From Clostridiales bacterium UBA1738 (GTDB taxonomy: Bacteria > Bacillota > Clostridia > UBA1381): a stretch of 64,000 nucleotides of DNA. The number at the start of each line of letters is the position of its first letter. Position 1 is the first letter of the stretch. The translations under genes and the position numbers were made by a program. Below are positions 1 through 7,725 of the stretch, piece after piece. A model generated the notes under the pieces. That model saw only the letters and a list, made by a program, of their open reading frames with translations. It searched no databases and was not told the DNA's origin. The DNA is taken from assembly GCA_002315735.1 (NCBI GenBank), contig DCIA01000004.1, positions 62,001 to 126,000 on the forward strand, written 5' to 3'.

Positions 1-161
1 AAACAAGCATAACACCCAACACACATATGAGGCATATCTTGAGGAAGATAAAATTCATATAATTCATCGCCGCAACGAAGCTTGTCAATCACTAAATGTG
101 CAATTCCGAAAGTAACCGATTTTGTTTTTCTTTTGTTGGGATAAAATATTGTTATATTCAT
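1..161 (-). CDS. Flavodoxin-fold NAD(P)H-dependent FMN reductase-like protein (partial, C-terminus off the window)
   Basis: The first 53 codons are visible, beginning MNITIFYPNKRKTKSV and reaching a Cys-rich turn with MCVGCYACF. A beta strand at the very N-terminus followed by a CxxC-type segment is typical of the iron-sulfur flavoprotein / NADPH-dependent FMN reductase group, which moves electrons in anaerobes. The start is supported by a GGGGTGG ribosome binding site just upstream of the ATG at 161. It lies downstream of the Rrf2-like regulator on the same strand. The family call rests on a short piece and is an inference. Confidence 0.55.
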   Translation of the reverse strand, partial: MNITIFYPNKRKTKSVTFGIAHLVIDKLRCGDELYEFYLPQDMPHMCVGCYAC

Positions 162-230
162 AATTTCCACCCCTTATTATTATCATTTAAAGAAATCTAC
201 GCTCCATCGCTATGCATCGGCATAAATAGC

Positions 231-627
231 TTACAACAAATCCTCTAAAGTCTTATTATCAAAAAACTGAACAATTAATTTGTGGAGTTCATCCCACATT
301 TTTATAGTGTGGCAAATATTTTTTTTAGGACATTCATTTGTCGCTGTAGACAAACATGAAACAGGCGCTAAATTTCCTTCTGTAAGTTTTAGTATATCTC
401 CAATTATATAATCTTTTGGTTGTTTTGTTAAACGATATCCGCCACCATTTCCATGGACACCCTCAATCAAATTGTTTTTTTGTTAATACAGGCAAAATTC
501 TTTCTAAATATTTAAGTGATATACCTTGTCTTTCGGCCACTTCCTTCATAGGGATATACTTTTCTTTTCCGTTTTGAGCTAAGTCAATCATGACTCTTAT
601 TGCATATCTGCCCCTTGTAGAAATCAT
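231..627 (-). pseudogene. Rrf2-family transcriptional regulator, CymR/IscR-like, with a one-base frameshift
   Basis: The N-terminal part reads MISTRGRYAIRVMIDLAQNG and continues into a helix-turn-helix (EVAERQGISLKYLERIL), the Rrf2 winged-helix signature. The frame then breaks in a run of seven A (seven T on the plus strand, 475-481). Removing one A restores NNLIEGVHGNGGGYRL, the conserved wing, and the rest of the protein to the stop at 231. Three cysteines in the second half lie where IscR-like proteins carry their cluster ligands, although CymR proteins need none. The start at 627 has AAGGAG seven bases upstream, inside the end of mnmA. Neighbouring cysK, mnmA and metY point to a cysteine-responsive CymR-type role. 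A sequencing error in the homopolymer is as likely as a real mutation. Confidence 0.8.
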
Positions 628-629
628 AA

Positions 630-1707
630 TCATTCTCCTTCTATTATTGTTCCGCCGCCTAAGACTGTGTCATTATCATATAACACACAAGCCTGACCGG
701 GCGTTATTGCCCTTTGCTTCTCTTCAAAAACGATGCGAATAGTTTTATCGTCTATTATATTCACGGTACAATTCTGTTCTTCTTGTCTATATCTAATTTT
801 TGCTTTGCATCGAAATTCATTCTGTGGCACTTCACCGCTTACCCAATTAAAATCCGATACAACTGCTTCATATGATAACAAATCACTTTTATCGCCTAAA
901 ACAACATTTCCGGAATCAGGACAAATTTTACAAACATAATATGGTTTATCCGATGATATTCCCAATCCTTTTCTTTGCCCGATTGTATAATTAATTATAC
1001 CATTATTTTTTCCTATAATCAACCCATCCTTTGTTACGAAATTCCCCTTTATTAAATCTTTATTTGTGTTTTTTTTAATCACGCTTGCATAATCACCATT
1101 TGGGGCAAAGCAAATATCCTGGCTGTCAGGCTTATTTGCATTTACAAAATCATTGTCATTTGCTATCTTCCTAACTTCACTTTTTTTCAAACAACCAAGC
1201 GGAAATTTCAAATGTGCAAGTTGCTCTTGGGTTAAAGAGTACAAAACATAACTTTGGTCTTTTGTACTGTCCACCGCTTTTTTTAAAACAAATTTTCCAT
1301 TTTCAACTTCAATTCTCGCATAGTGGCCTGTTACAATATATTCACAGTCTAAAACCCTTGCTCTATCAAAAAGCTTATCAATTTTCATATACCGATTACA
1401 GTCAATACAAGGATTTGGTGTTATTCCCTTTTCATAACTCGCAACAATTTTTTTTAATTATCTTTTCGTAAAAATCTTCTGTAAAATTAAATACATAATA
1501 ATTCATTCCAAGATTAAAGGCAACACTTCTTGCGTCTTCAATATCTTCAAGCGAACAACAAGTATGTTCTTTTTTTATCCCTATATCTTCATTTTGAAAT
1601 AGTTTCATAGTGCATCCGATACACTCATATCCACTATCAACCATTATTTTTGCAGCAATCGACGAATCCACTCCACCACTCATGGCTATTAACGCTTTTT
1701 TATTCAT
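630..1707 (-). pseudogene. mnmA: tRNA-specific 2-thiouridylase MnmA, interrupted by a homopolymer frameshift
   Basis: MnmA adds sulfur to U34 of tRNA-Lys, -Glu and -Gln. Residues 1-90 carry the PP-loop ATP-binding motif SGGVDSS and the TCCS segment. The frame breaks in a run of eight A (eight T at 1448-1455). Dropping one A joins EKIIKK to IVASYEKGITPNPC, which contains the first catalytic Cys, and continues through VTGHYARIE, the DSQDICF motif and YTIGQRKGLGI to the stop at 630. The corrected length of about 358 residues is normal for the family. Full loss would be costly, so a sequencing error or a second copy should be considered. The gene sits between cysK and the Rrf2-like regulator, as in many Firmicutes sulfur-trafficking blocks. 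Confidence 0.85.
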
Positions 1708-1752
1708 AGGAGTATCTCTTTTCTTAATTTATATGAAAAATATCACGTACAA

Positions 1753-1786
1753 ATATCCGACACTTATAATTTGTGATGTCGGATAT
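1753..1786. terminator. Stem-loop between cysK and mnmA
   Basis: The arms ATATCCGACA and TGTCGGATAT form a perfect 10-bp stem with a 14-base loop. It lies between the cysK stop and the mnmA start. No strong U-run follows directly on the minus strand, so it may be a weak terminator, an RNA-stability element or a protein site rather than a full intrinsic terminator. Confidence 0.5.
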
Positions 1787-1791
1787 CTTCT

Positions 1792-2724
1792 TTATTCTGT
1801 GAATAATGGTGTAGATAAATATCTATCACCGGTATCAGGAAGTAAAACCACAATCGTCTTACCTTCGTTTTCAGGACGTTTTGCAAGTTCAATTGCCGCA
1901 TAAGTTGCAGCACCTGATGAAATGCCAACCAAAACTCCTTCTTTTTTACCGATTAGTTTGCCTGTTGCGAATGCATCCTCATTTGAAACAGGGATTATTT
2001 CATCATATACCTTTGTATTTAACACATCAGGCACAAAGCCTGCACCTATTCCCTGTATTTTATGAGTTCCTGCAACACCTGTTGAAAGAACTGCTGATGT
2101 TTCAGGCTCAACTGCAACAACTTTTACTCCATCTTTTTTTGACTTTAAGTATTCTCCGACACCTGTTATTGTTCCGCCCGTTCCCACGCCTGCAACAAAT
2201 ATGTCTACATTTCCATCTGTGTCCTCAAAGATTTCAGGTCCTGTTGTTTCTCTGTGTGCTGTTGGGTTTGCCGGATTTACAAATTGACCCGGGATAAAAC
2301 TATTTGGAATTTCCTTTGCAAGCTCCTCCGCTTTTGCAATAGCACCCTTCATTCCCTTTGTGCCTTCGGTCAATACTATTTCTGCACCGTAAGCTTTTAT
2401 TAACTGTCTTCTCTCTACAGACATAGTTTCAGGCATAGTTAATATAATTTTATAACCTCTTGCCGTTGCAACGGATGCAAGTCCTATTCCAGTGTTACCG
2501 CTTGTTGGTTCTATAATTACCGAATCAGGAGTTAACTTGCCTGATTTTTCTGCATCATCAATCATTGCTTTTGCAATTCTGTCTTTAACTGAACCTGCCG
2601 GGTTAAAATATTCAAGCTTTGCAAGTATTTTTGCTTTTAATCCTAATTCCTTTTCTATATTTGTTAGCTCCAAAAGAGGAGTTTTTCCTATAATTTGAAC
2701 TGCTGATTTATATATTTTTGACAC
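1792..2724 (-). CDS. cysK: Cysteine synthase A (O-acetylserine sulfhydrylase)
   Basis: This PLP enzyme makes cysteine from O-acetylserine and sulfide. Its 310 residues match the family length. Visible motifs are NPAGSVKDRIA, with the PLP lysine near residue 45, the phosphate/substrate loop PTSGNTGIGLAS, and the C-terminal GISSGAA and PDTGDRYLST. The start codon is GTG, preceded by AAAGGAA. The C-terminus ends LSTPLFTE; in other bacteria a C-terminal Ile of a partner (CysE or CymR) docks in the active site. The nearby Rrf2-like regulator makes a CymR-CysK complex plausible, but that is inferred from context. Confidence 0.96.
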   Translation of the reverse strand: MSKIYKSAVQIIGKTPLLELTNIEKELGLKAKILAKLEYFNPAGSVKDRIAKAMIDDAEKSGKLTPDSVIIEPTSGNTGIGLASVATARGYKIILTMPETMSVERRQLIKAYGAEIVLTEGTKGMKGAIAKAEELAKEIPNSFIPGQFVNPANPTAHRETTGPEIFEDTDGNVDIFVAGVGTGGTITGVGEYLKSKKDGVKVVAVEPETSAVLSTGVAGTHKIQGIGAGFVPDVLNTKVYDEIIPVSNEDAFATGKLIGKKEGVLVGISSGAATYAAIELAKRPENEGKTIVVLLPDTGDRYLSTPLFTE

Positions 2725-2739
2725 AATATTATATTCCTT

Positions 2740-2808
2740 TCATTTTACAGTATATTGTTTAGTTAAATCCAATAAAACACAACATCGAAAAATCACTAAT
2801 TCATTCAT
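2740..2808 (-). CDS. Possible 22-residue leader peptide with a Cys-Cys pair, upstream of cysK
   Basis: A short frame reads MNELVIFRCCVLLDLTKQYT followed by VK and a stop. It has a good ribosome binding site (GTGAGGTAG, overlapping the metY stop) and ends 16 bases before the cysK start. Two adjacent Cys codons in a leader directly before a cysteine biosynthetic gene recall amino-acid-responsive attenuation. No clear terminator/antiterminator pair is visible in the short spacer, so any mechanism would be translational. It may also be a chance frame. Confidence 0.25.
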   Translation of the reverse strand: MNELVIFRCCVLLDLTKQYTVK

Positions 2809-2818
2809 ATAATCTACC

Positions 2819-3162
2819 TCACTTTATAGCATTAAAGCCTTCTTCTAAGTCGGCAATAATATCATCTATATGTTCTGTTCCGATTGAAAGTCTTACTGTT
2901 GTGGGTGTAATTCCCGATGACGGCAATTCTTCCTCACTCAATTGACTATGTGTTGTAGATGCCGGATGTATAACCAACGATTTAACATCTGCAACATTTG
3001 CAAGAAGTGAAAAAAGTTTTAAGCTTTCTGTAAACTTCTTTGCATCTTCCGATGTACCGTTAATTTCAAAGGTAAAGATTGAAGCAGCACCGTTTTTAAA
3101 ATACTTATCATGCATCCGAATCTATAATTATTTCTCACTAATAAGTTAATTGACTTTTGCAT
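2819..3162 (-). pseudogene. metY: O-acetylhomoserine sulfhydrylase MetY, deleted internally (start and C-terminal quarter remain)
   Basis: The C-terminal 98 residues are clear MetY: GAASIFTFE, SLKLFSLLANVADVKSLVIHPASTTHS, and the closing DIIADLEEGFNAIK. A MetY protein has about 430 residues, so roughly 300 are missing, including the PLP lysine. A strong ribosome binding site (AGGAG) and ATG at 3162 open a short frame (MQKSINLLVRNNYRFG) that plausibly is the original N-terminus but is out of frame with the C-terminal part. The join lies near 3115-3125. A good promoter sits upstream. The structure is front plus back of one gene with the middle removed. Confidence 0.75.
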
Positions 3163-3198
3163 AGTATTTTCTCCTACCTACTTATTTGGTATGTTGTT

Positions 3199-3233
3199 AT
3201 TATATCACAACTTACCTACCTTGTTAATAGGTA
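3199..3233 (-). promoter_or_regulatory. metY promoter with an overlapping palindromic operator (candidate CymR/Rrf2 site)
   Basis: On the minus strand TTAACA (3222-3227) and TATAAT (3199-3204) are 17 bases apart. A palindrome TACCTA-N9-TAGGTA (3213-3233) covers the -35 element, so a bound regulator would block RNA polymerase. Rrf2-family regulators of sulfur genes bind AT-rich palindromes. The only local candidate regulator is the Rrf2-like gene at 231-627. The promoter is seen directly; the regulator assignment is inference. Confidence 0.6.
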
Positions 3234-3324
3234 AAAAGAAATTTATCCAACTTTTAACTTTTATTTTTATCCATAATGAAACATGGCCACTACCCTATAT
3301 GAAATTAAAACTATATTAAAGATA

Positions 3325-3362
3325 AAAAATTTGCATTTAAATAATTAAAATGCAAATTATCT
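3325..3362 (-). terminator. Intrinsic terminator after dapL
   Basis: AATTTGCATTT pairs with AAATGCAAATT. On the minus strand the stem is followed by a T-rich run. It lies just past the dapL stop. Confidence 0.7.
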
Positions 3363-3372
3363 ACATAATTTT

Positions 3373-4560
3373 CTATTTTAGCAACAAACTTTTCAATAGT
3401 ATTGCCGCTTTTTTTGTATCCTCTAAATCGCCAAATGTCGAAAACCTAAAATAACCTTCTCCGCATTTACCAAATCCTTCCCCGGGTGTTCCCACAACCT
3501 GTATTTCGTTTAATAAATAGTCGAAGAATTCCCAACTTGTCATATTGTTTGGACACTTAACCCAAATATACGGAGCATTCTTACCACCGCAATACCAAAT
3601 TCCAAGTTCATCAAATGTCTTCATTAGAGCTTTTGCATTTTCTTTATAGACTGCAATGTTTTGATGTATTTCCTTTTGACCTTCTTTAGTAAAAACAGCT
3701 TTTGCACCTTCTTGAATAATATAAGACACACCGTTTGTCTTTGTTGTTCGATTTCTAACCCACATAGTGTTAAAAGACATACCATCTCTTTCTAAATCCT
3801 TCGGAATTACTGTATAACCAAGCCTTGTTCCTGTAAAGCCCGCAGTTTTAGAAAGGGAACAAATTTCGATTGCACAAGTTTTTGCACCTTCGATTTCAAA
3901 TATGCTATGTGGTAAATTTTCACCTTCAATAAAAGCTTCATAAGCCGCATCAAACAAGATGACAGCTCCGTTTCCATTTGCAAAGTCTACCCATTTTTTT
4001 AGGAGTTCCTTTGTAAAAACCGCTCCCGTAGGATTATTGGGAGAGCAAATATAGATAATATCTGCATTACAATCATTATTTGGTGTTGGCAAAAATCCAT
4101 TATCCTTTCCTGAATCTAAATGTATTATCTTTCTGCCTGCCATAATGTTAGCATCAACATACGCCGGATATACCGGTTCTATAACTAAAGCTTTACTTGA
4201 TTTATCAAACAAATCTAAAATATCGCCAAGTTCATCACTTGCGCCACTCGATACGAACACTTCTTCAACATCAAGTGAAATTCCATTCTTTTTATAATAC
4301 TCTGCTATCAAACTGCGAAGTTCTGCATCGCCACATTCAGGCATATATCCATGAAATGTTTCTTTATTTCCTTGGTTTTCTACTGCTTTATGAAGTGCAT
4401 CAATAACAGATTTACACAAAGGAAGAGAAACATCACCAATCCCCATTTTATATAGATGTTTGTCGGGATTTTTTTCCTGATATGCTTTAACTTTTTGTGC
4501 GATGTTGTAAAAAAGATATGAATCTTTAAGATTGTTATAATTTTTATTTGGAACTATCAT
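3373..4560 (-). CDS. dapL: LL-diaminopimelate aminotransferase
   Basis: DapL converts tetrahydrodipicolinate directly to LL-diaminopimelate in the lysine and peptidoglycan pathway. The 395-residue protein begins MIVPNKNYNNLKDSYLF and shows MGIGDVSLPLC, the nucleotide-cofactor region YICSPNNPTGA, and the PLP lysine in SLSKTAGFTGTRLGY. Length and motifs fit the DapL clade. Its ATG overlaps the dapF stop by four bases, which indicates translational coupling. Presence of DapL instead of the succinylase or acetylase branch is common in Clostridia. Confidence 0.95.
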   Translation of the reverse strand: MIVPNKNYNNLKDSYLFYNIAQKVKAYQEKNPDKHLYKMGIGDVSLPLCKSVIDALHKAVENQGNKETFHGYMPECGDAELRSLIAEYYKKNGISLDVEEVFVSSGASDELGDILDLFDKSSKALVIEPVYPAYVDANIMAGRKIIHLDSGKDNGFLPTPNNDCNADIIYICSPNNPTGAVFTKELLKKWVDFANGNGAVILFDAAYEAFIEGENLPHSIFEIEGAKTCAIEICSLSKTAGFTGTRLGYTVIPKDLERDGMSFNTMWVRNRTTKTNGVSYIIQEGAKAVFTKEGQKEIHQNIAVYKENAKALMKTFDELGIWYCGGKNAPYIWVKCPNNMTSWEFFDYLLNEIQVVGTPGEGFGKCGEGYFRFSTFGDLEDTKKAAILLKSLLLK

Positions 4561-5081
4561 TTTACCTCTCCTTCATAAACCGTTTCACATGGACCTGTCA
4601 TATTAATTTCATTGTTTTTATTAATTTTAATTTTTAATATTCCACCGTCTAATATTACTGAAATTTCTTCATCATACTTACAATATCCGTTTTTGATTGA
4701 CGCAAGAGTCGATGCACATGCTCCTGTTCCGCAAGCCATAGTAATTCCACTCCCTCTTTCCCACACTCGCATACGAATTGTTTTTTCATCTATAACTTCG
4801 ACAAATTCAACATTAACTCCGTCTTTAAAATATGAATTCTTTTCAATGCATGGACCAAGTGTATCTATCGGTGCATTATCAATATTTTCAACAAATGTAA
4901 CTGCATGTGGATTACCAACAGAAACAGGAGTAAATTGTGTATTTTTAAGTGTAATTTTATCTTCTGCAATTCCTTTTCCCATATCAACAGACACTTCTTT
5001 GACTTTGCCACTTCTAATATATAGCTTCAATTTTTTAATTCCGGATAATGTTTCAATTTCAAGTGTTGTTTTATCTGCATA
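4557..5081 (-). pseudogene. dapF: Diaminopimelate epimerase DapF, C-terminal two thirds only
   Basis: DapF interconverts LL- and meso-diaminopimelate. The readable part starts at ADKTTLEIETLSG and includes VGNPHAVTFV, RVWERGSG and the second catalytic Cys in ACGTGACAS. The N-terminal third, with the first catalytic Cys and the substrate Asn residues, is absent. Upstream of about position 5081 the DNA is pyrG. The fusion point has the seven-base sequence TATGCAG shared by both genes. An ATG at 5090 opens the frame only by chance inside pyrG sequence. Confidence 0.85.
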
Positions 5082-5716
5082 CCAAGGCAAATCCCAAAAT
5101 AGGGCACATGATTTTCTCTTGCATACTTTGCAGACAAAATCATTCCTTCAACTCCCCTGTCGCCAAATCCTCCCGGAACGATAATACCATCCACTCTTGA
5201 AAGCACTTCTTCATAAGTATCATCTGTCAATTCTTCAGAATTAATCCATGATATTGCCACATCGGTATTAAAGCAATATCCTGCATGTCGAAGTGCTTCG
5301 GCAACAGATAAATACGCGTCATGTAGTTCAACATACTTTCCGACAAGTCCGATTTTTACAGTCTTATTTCTCGTATGAATTCTATCTACAAGCTTGGTCC
5401 ATTCTGTCAAGTCAGGCATTGGTGCATTTACGCCAAGCTCTCTTAACACTATTGATGAGAAGTTTGACTTCTCAAGCATAAGGGGGGCTTCGTAAAGATT
5501 CGGAAGTGTTATATTTTCGATTACGCAATCATTTTTTACATTACAAAACATAGAAATCTTTTTAAATATCGAATCCTCAAGCGGTTCGTCACATCGAAGA
5601 ACAATGATATTTGGGTTAATACCCATCCCCTGAAGTTCTTTTACCGAGTGCTGAGTTGGTTTTGACTTGTGCTCGTCACTTCCTCTTAAAAAAGGAACTA
5701 AGGTTACATGAATATC
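5075..5716 (-). pseudogene. pyrG: CTP synthase PyrG, middle fragment lacking both ends
   Basis: The fragment starts in the synthetase domain at IHVTLVPFLRG, runs through SKPTQHSVKELQGMGI, the linker and VKIGLVGKYVELHDAYLSVAEAL, and stops inside the glutaminase domain at YFGICLGMQ, just at the nucleophile Cys region. About 190 N-terminal and 150 C-terminal residues are missing. It is joined to hydF sequence upstream and dapF sequence downstream, out of frame with both. PyrG is normally essential, so either another copy exists or this segment of the sequence is not faithful. Confidence 0.85.
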
Positions 5717-6192
5717 ATTTCTTTTAATTCATAAATATTGATATTCTTATCTGCACTTACATATATTTCGTTTTGGGTTTGCTTCGGAATTTTGGGCAGT
5801 AAATCGCATTTATTATAAGCTACAATATACGGAATATTTTTGTTTTCAAATTCTTTTGTTAAATTCTTATCCGTTTCATTCAATCCTTTTTGGGCATCGA
5901 CAACCAAAATTGCAATATCTGTTTCGGAAAGAATATCCATTGCTCGTTTTACACGCATTTTTCCGAGTGTTCCTTCATCATCAATCCCCGGTGTGTCAAT
6001 TATTACAACAGCTCCGATAGGCAAAATTTCCATTGCTTTTTTGACCGGGTCTGTTGTAGTTCCCAAAATGTTTGAAACTAATGATAGATTTTGACCTGTA
6101 ACAGCATTTACAAGGGAGGATTTACCGACATTTCTAAGTCCGAAAAAGCTTATGTGTTTTCTTTCTCCCGAAGGAGTATCATTTAAACTCAT
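5708..6192 (-). pseudogene. hydF: [FeFe]-hydrogenase maturation GTPase HydF, N-terminal GTPase part only
   Basis: HydF is the scaffold on which the H-cluster di-iron subcluster is assembled. The GTPase domain is visible: GLRNVGKSSLVNA (P-loop), a DTPGIDDEGTLG switch, and YNKCDLLP (NKxD). The start at 6192 has GGGGAGG nine bases upstream. After about 160 residues the sequence changes to pyrG. The dimerization and iron-sulfur domains, about 240 residues, are missing, so no functional HydF can be made. Confidence 0.85.
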
Positions 6193-6209
6193 AATAGTAT
6201 TCCTCCCCT

Positions 6210-6324
6210 TTAAAATCTGAAATCTCGTCTGTTTGAATTTCTTATATCGTTAACATTATTTTTTGCTATTTCTTTAACCTTTTCATTTGGTATTTTTTCA
6301 ATCTCGGTTGCAATCATTTTGTAC
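6210..6324 (-). pseudogene. hydG: HydG C-terminal tail, fused to the front of hydE
   Basis: The frame ATEIEKIPNEKVKEIAKNN ending in RRDFRF and a stop matches the end of HydG, the tyrosine lyase that makes CO and cyanide ligands for the H-cluster. Only about 35 of roughly 470 residues remain. It is directly followed by hydF, as in many hydEGF operons. The join to hydE is near a shared GTAC at 6321-6324. Confidence 0.65.
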
Positions 6325-6630
6325 AAATGTGCGAAAGCCAATCTCATATCCATTTTTGCAACATTCTAAAATTTGTGATTTACTTAAAATATATCTTGAA
6401 CAATTACTGTTAGATTTTCTGATTCCGCAATACAAGCAATCATTTTTACAAGCATTGCTAACCTCAATCAAGCCACGAATGAAAACTTGGTTTCCGTAGT
6501 ATTGTTTTCTTAATTTATCAGCTATCATAACAGCTTCTTTCTCAAACAAACACCTGTTTGAAATCAAAAACTCGTATTCTTCTAATGATAAGCTATGCTC
6601 ACTTACTAATTTTTCTAAAACATTATTCAT
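6321..6630 (-). pseudogene. hydE: Radical SAM maturase HydE, N-terminal fragment
   Basis: HydE is a radical SAM enzyme of [FeFe]-hydrogenase maturation. About 100 residues remain, including the cluster-binding motif CKNDCLYCGIR (CxxxCxxC) and the flanking FIRGLIEVSN. Normal length is about 350. The ATG at 6630 overlaps the stop of the regulator gene upstream, which supports an operon. The frame runs out shortly after joining hydG-derived sequence. Confidence 0.85.
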
Positions 6631-6880
6631 CAAATATCACGCTCGAAAATGCAGTTTTGACACTAATACCATTAATGTTGCCTATTTTACCTGCTAATGC
6701 TGAAATAATATCCTGAGGAGCATCTAACGCGATAGAAATAACATTTATTTTCCTTTTTTTGTAAGGAATTCCCATTCTGCCGATGATATACTCACCATAA
6801 GCATGTAGGCATTCATTTAGTTTACCTACCGATTCTTCATTTTCAACTATTATAGCCATAACGGCCACCTTGCTTTGCAT
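6623..6880 (-). CDS. TM1266-type iron-only hydrogenase system regulator
   Basis: This small ACT-like protein of about 85 residues (MQSKVAVMAIIVENEESVGK to the end SVIFDE) belongs to the family commonly found at the head of hydrogenase maturation operons and annotated as putative regulator. The start at 6880 is set by an AGGAGG site; an upstream ATG at 6955 would add 25 residues that overlap a leader hairpin and has no ribosome binding site. It precedes hydE with a short overlap. Confidence 0.85.
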   Translation of the reverse strand: MQSKVAVMAIIVENEESVGKLNECLHAYGEYIIGRMGIPYKKRKINVISIALDAPQDIISALAGKIGNINGISVKTAFSSVIFDE

Positions 6881-6913
6881 AGCAAAACCTCCTTTTAAAT
6901 TAATTTTACCAAA

Positions 6914-6945
6914 CAAAAAAGTTGTACCACAAAAAGGGTACAACT
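6914..6945 (-). terminator. Leader terminator upstream of the hyd operon
   Basis: AGTTGTACC and GGTACAACT form a perfect 9-bp stem with an 8-base loop, followed on the minus strand by a T run. It lies between the promoter at 7013-7041 and the first gene, so it can attenuate the operon. No known riboswitch consensus was recognised in the roughly 60 bases before it. Confidence 0.6.
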
Positions 6946-7012
6946 CACCATTCACAGATATAATTGTCTCCCTTTCACTCAGAAATACTTCTTTATGTTA
7001 GGTAACACCGGT

Positions 7013-7041
7013 ATTATATCATAACTAATCATATTTTACAA
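7013..7041 (-). promoter_or_regulatory. Promoter for the TM1266-hyd operon
   Basis: TTGTAA (7036-7041) and TATAAT (7013-7018) are separated by 17 bases on the minus strand. The predicted transcript has a leader of about 125 bases before the first start codon. Confidence 0.6.
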
Positions 7042-7371
7042 TATTTTTCTAATAAATTTGTCGAAATGCCAAATTCCAAAAACAGTTTTTCTGTATTTTT
7101 ATTCTAATCAACTTCATTTTTTGAAATTATCCTCTAAATCTATCTATTTAGTTGTCGTTGGTTCAAACCTCCTAAAAAGGTAAGAATATCTTTTTAATAT
7201 TCCATGTAATTCGAGTATCTCTGTTGATGCTGTTTCAATTCATTTTTCCTTGCTAAATCATCAATTTTTCTTGCTCGTTGGTTCGTATCCTATAAATCTC
7301 AGGTGGATATCCTTGATTTTAGTGTAAAAAAAGGATTTGCGAAAATCTCCGCAAACCCTTGATTTCACTGA
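7042..7371. other. Intergenic stretch without a recognisable gene
   Basis: About 330 bases between the hyd promoter and the tRNA-Arg terminator hold no supported coding frame. A stem-loop with arms near GGATTTGCG and CGCAAACCC lies at about 7331-7361. A short direct repeat TCGTTGGTTC occurs twice (near 7153 and 7275), too short to interpret. Confidence 0.6.
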
Positions 7372-7396
7372 GAAAAAAGACATGATATCTTTTTTC
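7372..7396 (-). terminator. Terminator after tRNA-Arg
   Basis: GAAAAAAGA pairs with TCTTTTTTC around a 7-base loop just beyond the 3' end of the tRNA. Confidence 0.65.
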
Positions 7397-7406
7397 TATT
7401 TCTTTG

Positions 7407-7481
7407 TGGCACCCCCGACCGGAGTCGAACCGATGACTAACCCTTAGGAGGGGTTTGTTATATCCACTTAACTACGAGGGC
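7407..7481 (-). tRNA. tRNA-Arg (anticodon CCT)
   Basis: On the minus strand the acceptor arms GCCCTCG and CGGGGGT pair (with G-U at the ends), the anticodon stem AACCC/GGGTT closes a loop with anticodon CCT, and the T arm ATCGG-TTCGACT-CCGGT is complete. The 3' CCA is encoded. It reads the AGG arginine codon. Confidence 0.95.
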
Positions 7482-7560
7482 AAATATTTAATTAATTTTA
7501 ATCACAAAAACTATAATGTAACATATTATACAGTATTAGTATTTTTAAGAGGTGATATGT

Positions 7561-7713
7561 ATGCTTCATCTTGGTACAAAAGCAATGGGGCTTGCCGCAC
7601 TTACATTCTGTATCGGAATGATATGTGGGCTGATTTTCCCGATATATGTCGTTACTATTGTGGAAACGGTAATGTTACTTATGATTGCTTATTGTTGTTT
7701 GTTTAGATGTTGA
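7561..7713 (+). CDS. Unknown 50-residue membrane peptide encoded directly before spoVM
   Basis: The frame starts MLHLGTKAMGLAALTFCIGM and is nearly all hydrophobic, with one or two membrane segments (about residues 10-45) and a Cys-rich end, CCLFRC. AAGAGGTG lies eight bases before the ATG. Its stop is followed at once by the ribosome binding site of spoVM (AAAGGAG), so the two are probably cotranscribed and coupled. No homologous family is recognised. A role in spore envelope assembly is suggested only by the neighbour. Confidence 0.6.
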   Translation: MLHLGTKAMGLAALTFCIGMICGLIFPIYVVTIVETVMLLMIAYCCLFRC

Positions 7714-7725
7714 AAGGAGAAAAAT

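Noticed and set aside
1446..1456. Programmed frameshift in mnmA
   Set aside because: A slippery A run exists, but no stimulatory structure or known MnmA precedent; error or mutation is simpler.
4612..5184. 190-residue plus-strand frame
   Set aside because: It is antisense to dapF/pyrG sequence that is clearly homologous on the minus strand.
7042..7371. TCGTTGGTTC direct repeat near 7153 and 7275
   Set aside because: Ten bases in AT-rich DNA with diverging flanks; not enough to call a repeat element or attachment site.
7455..7706. 83-residue plus-strand frame overlapping tRNA-Arg
   Set aside because: It begins inside the tRNA and uses another frame than the well-initiated 50-residue peptide at 7561-7713.
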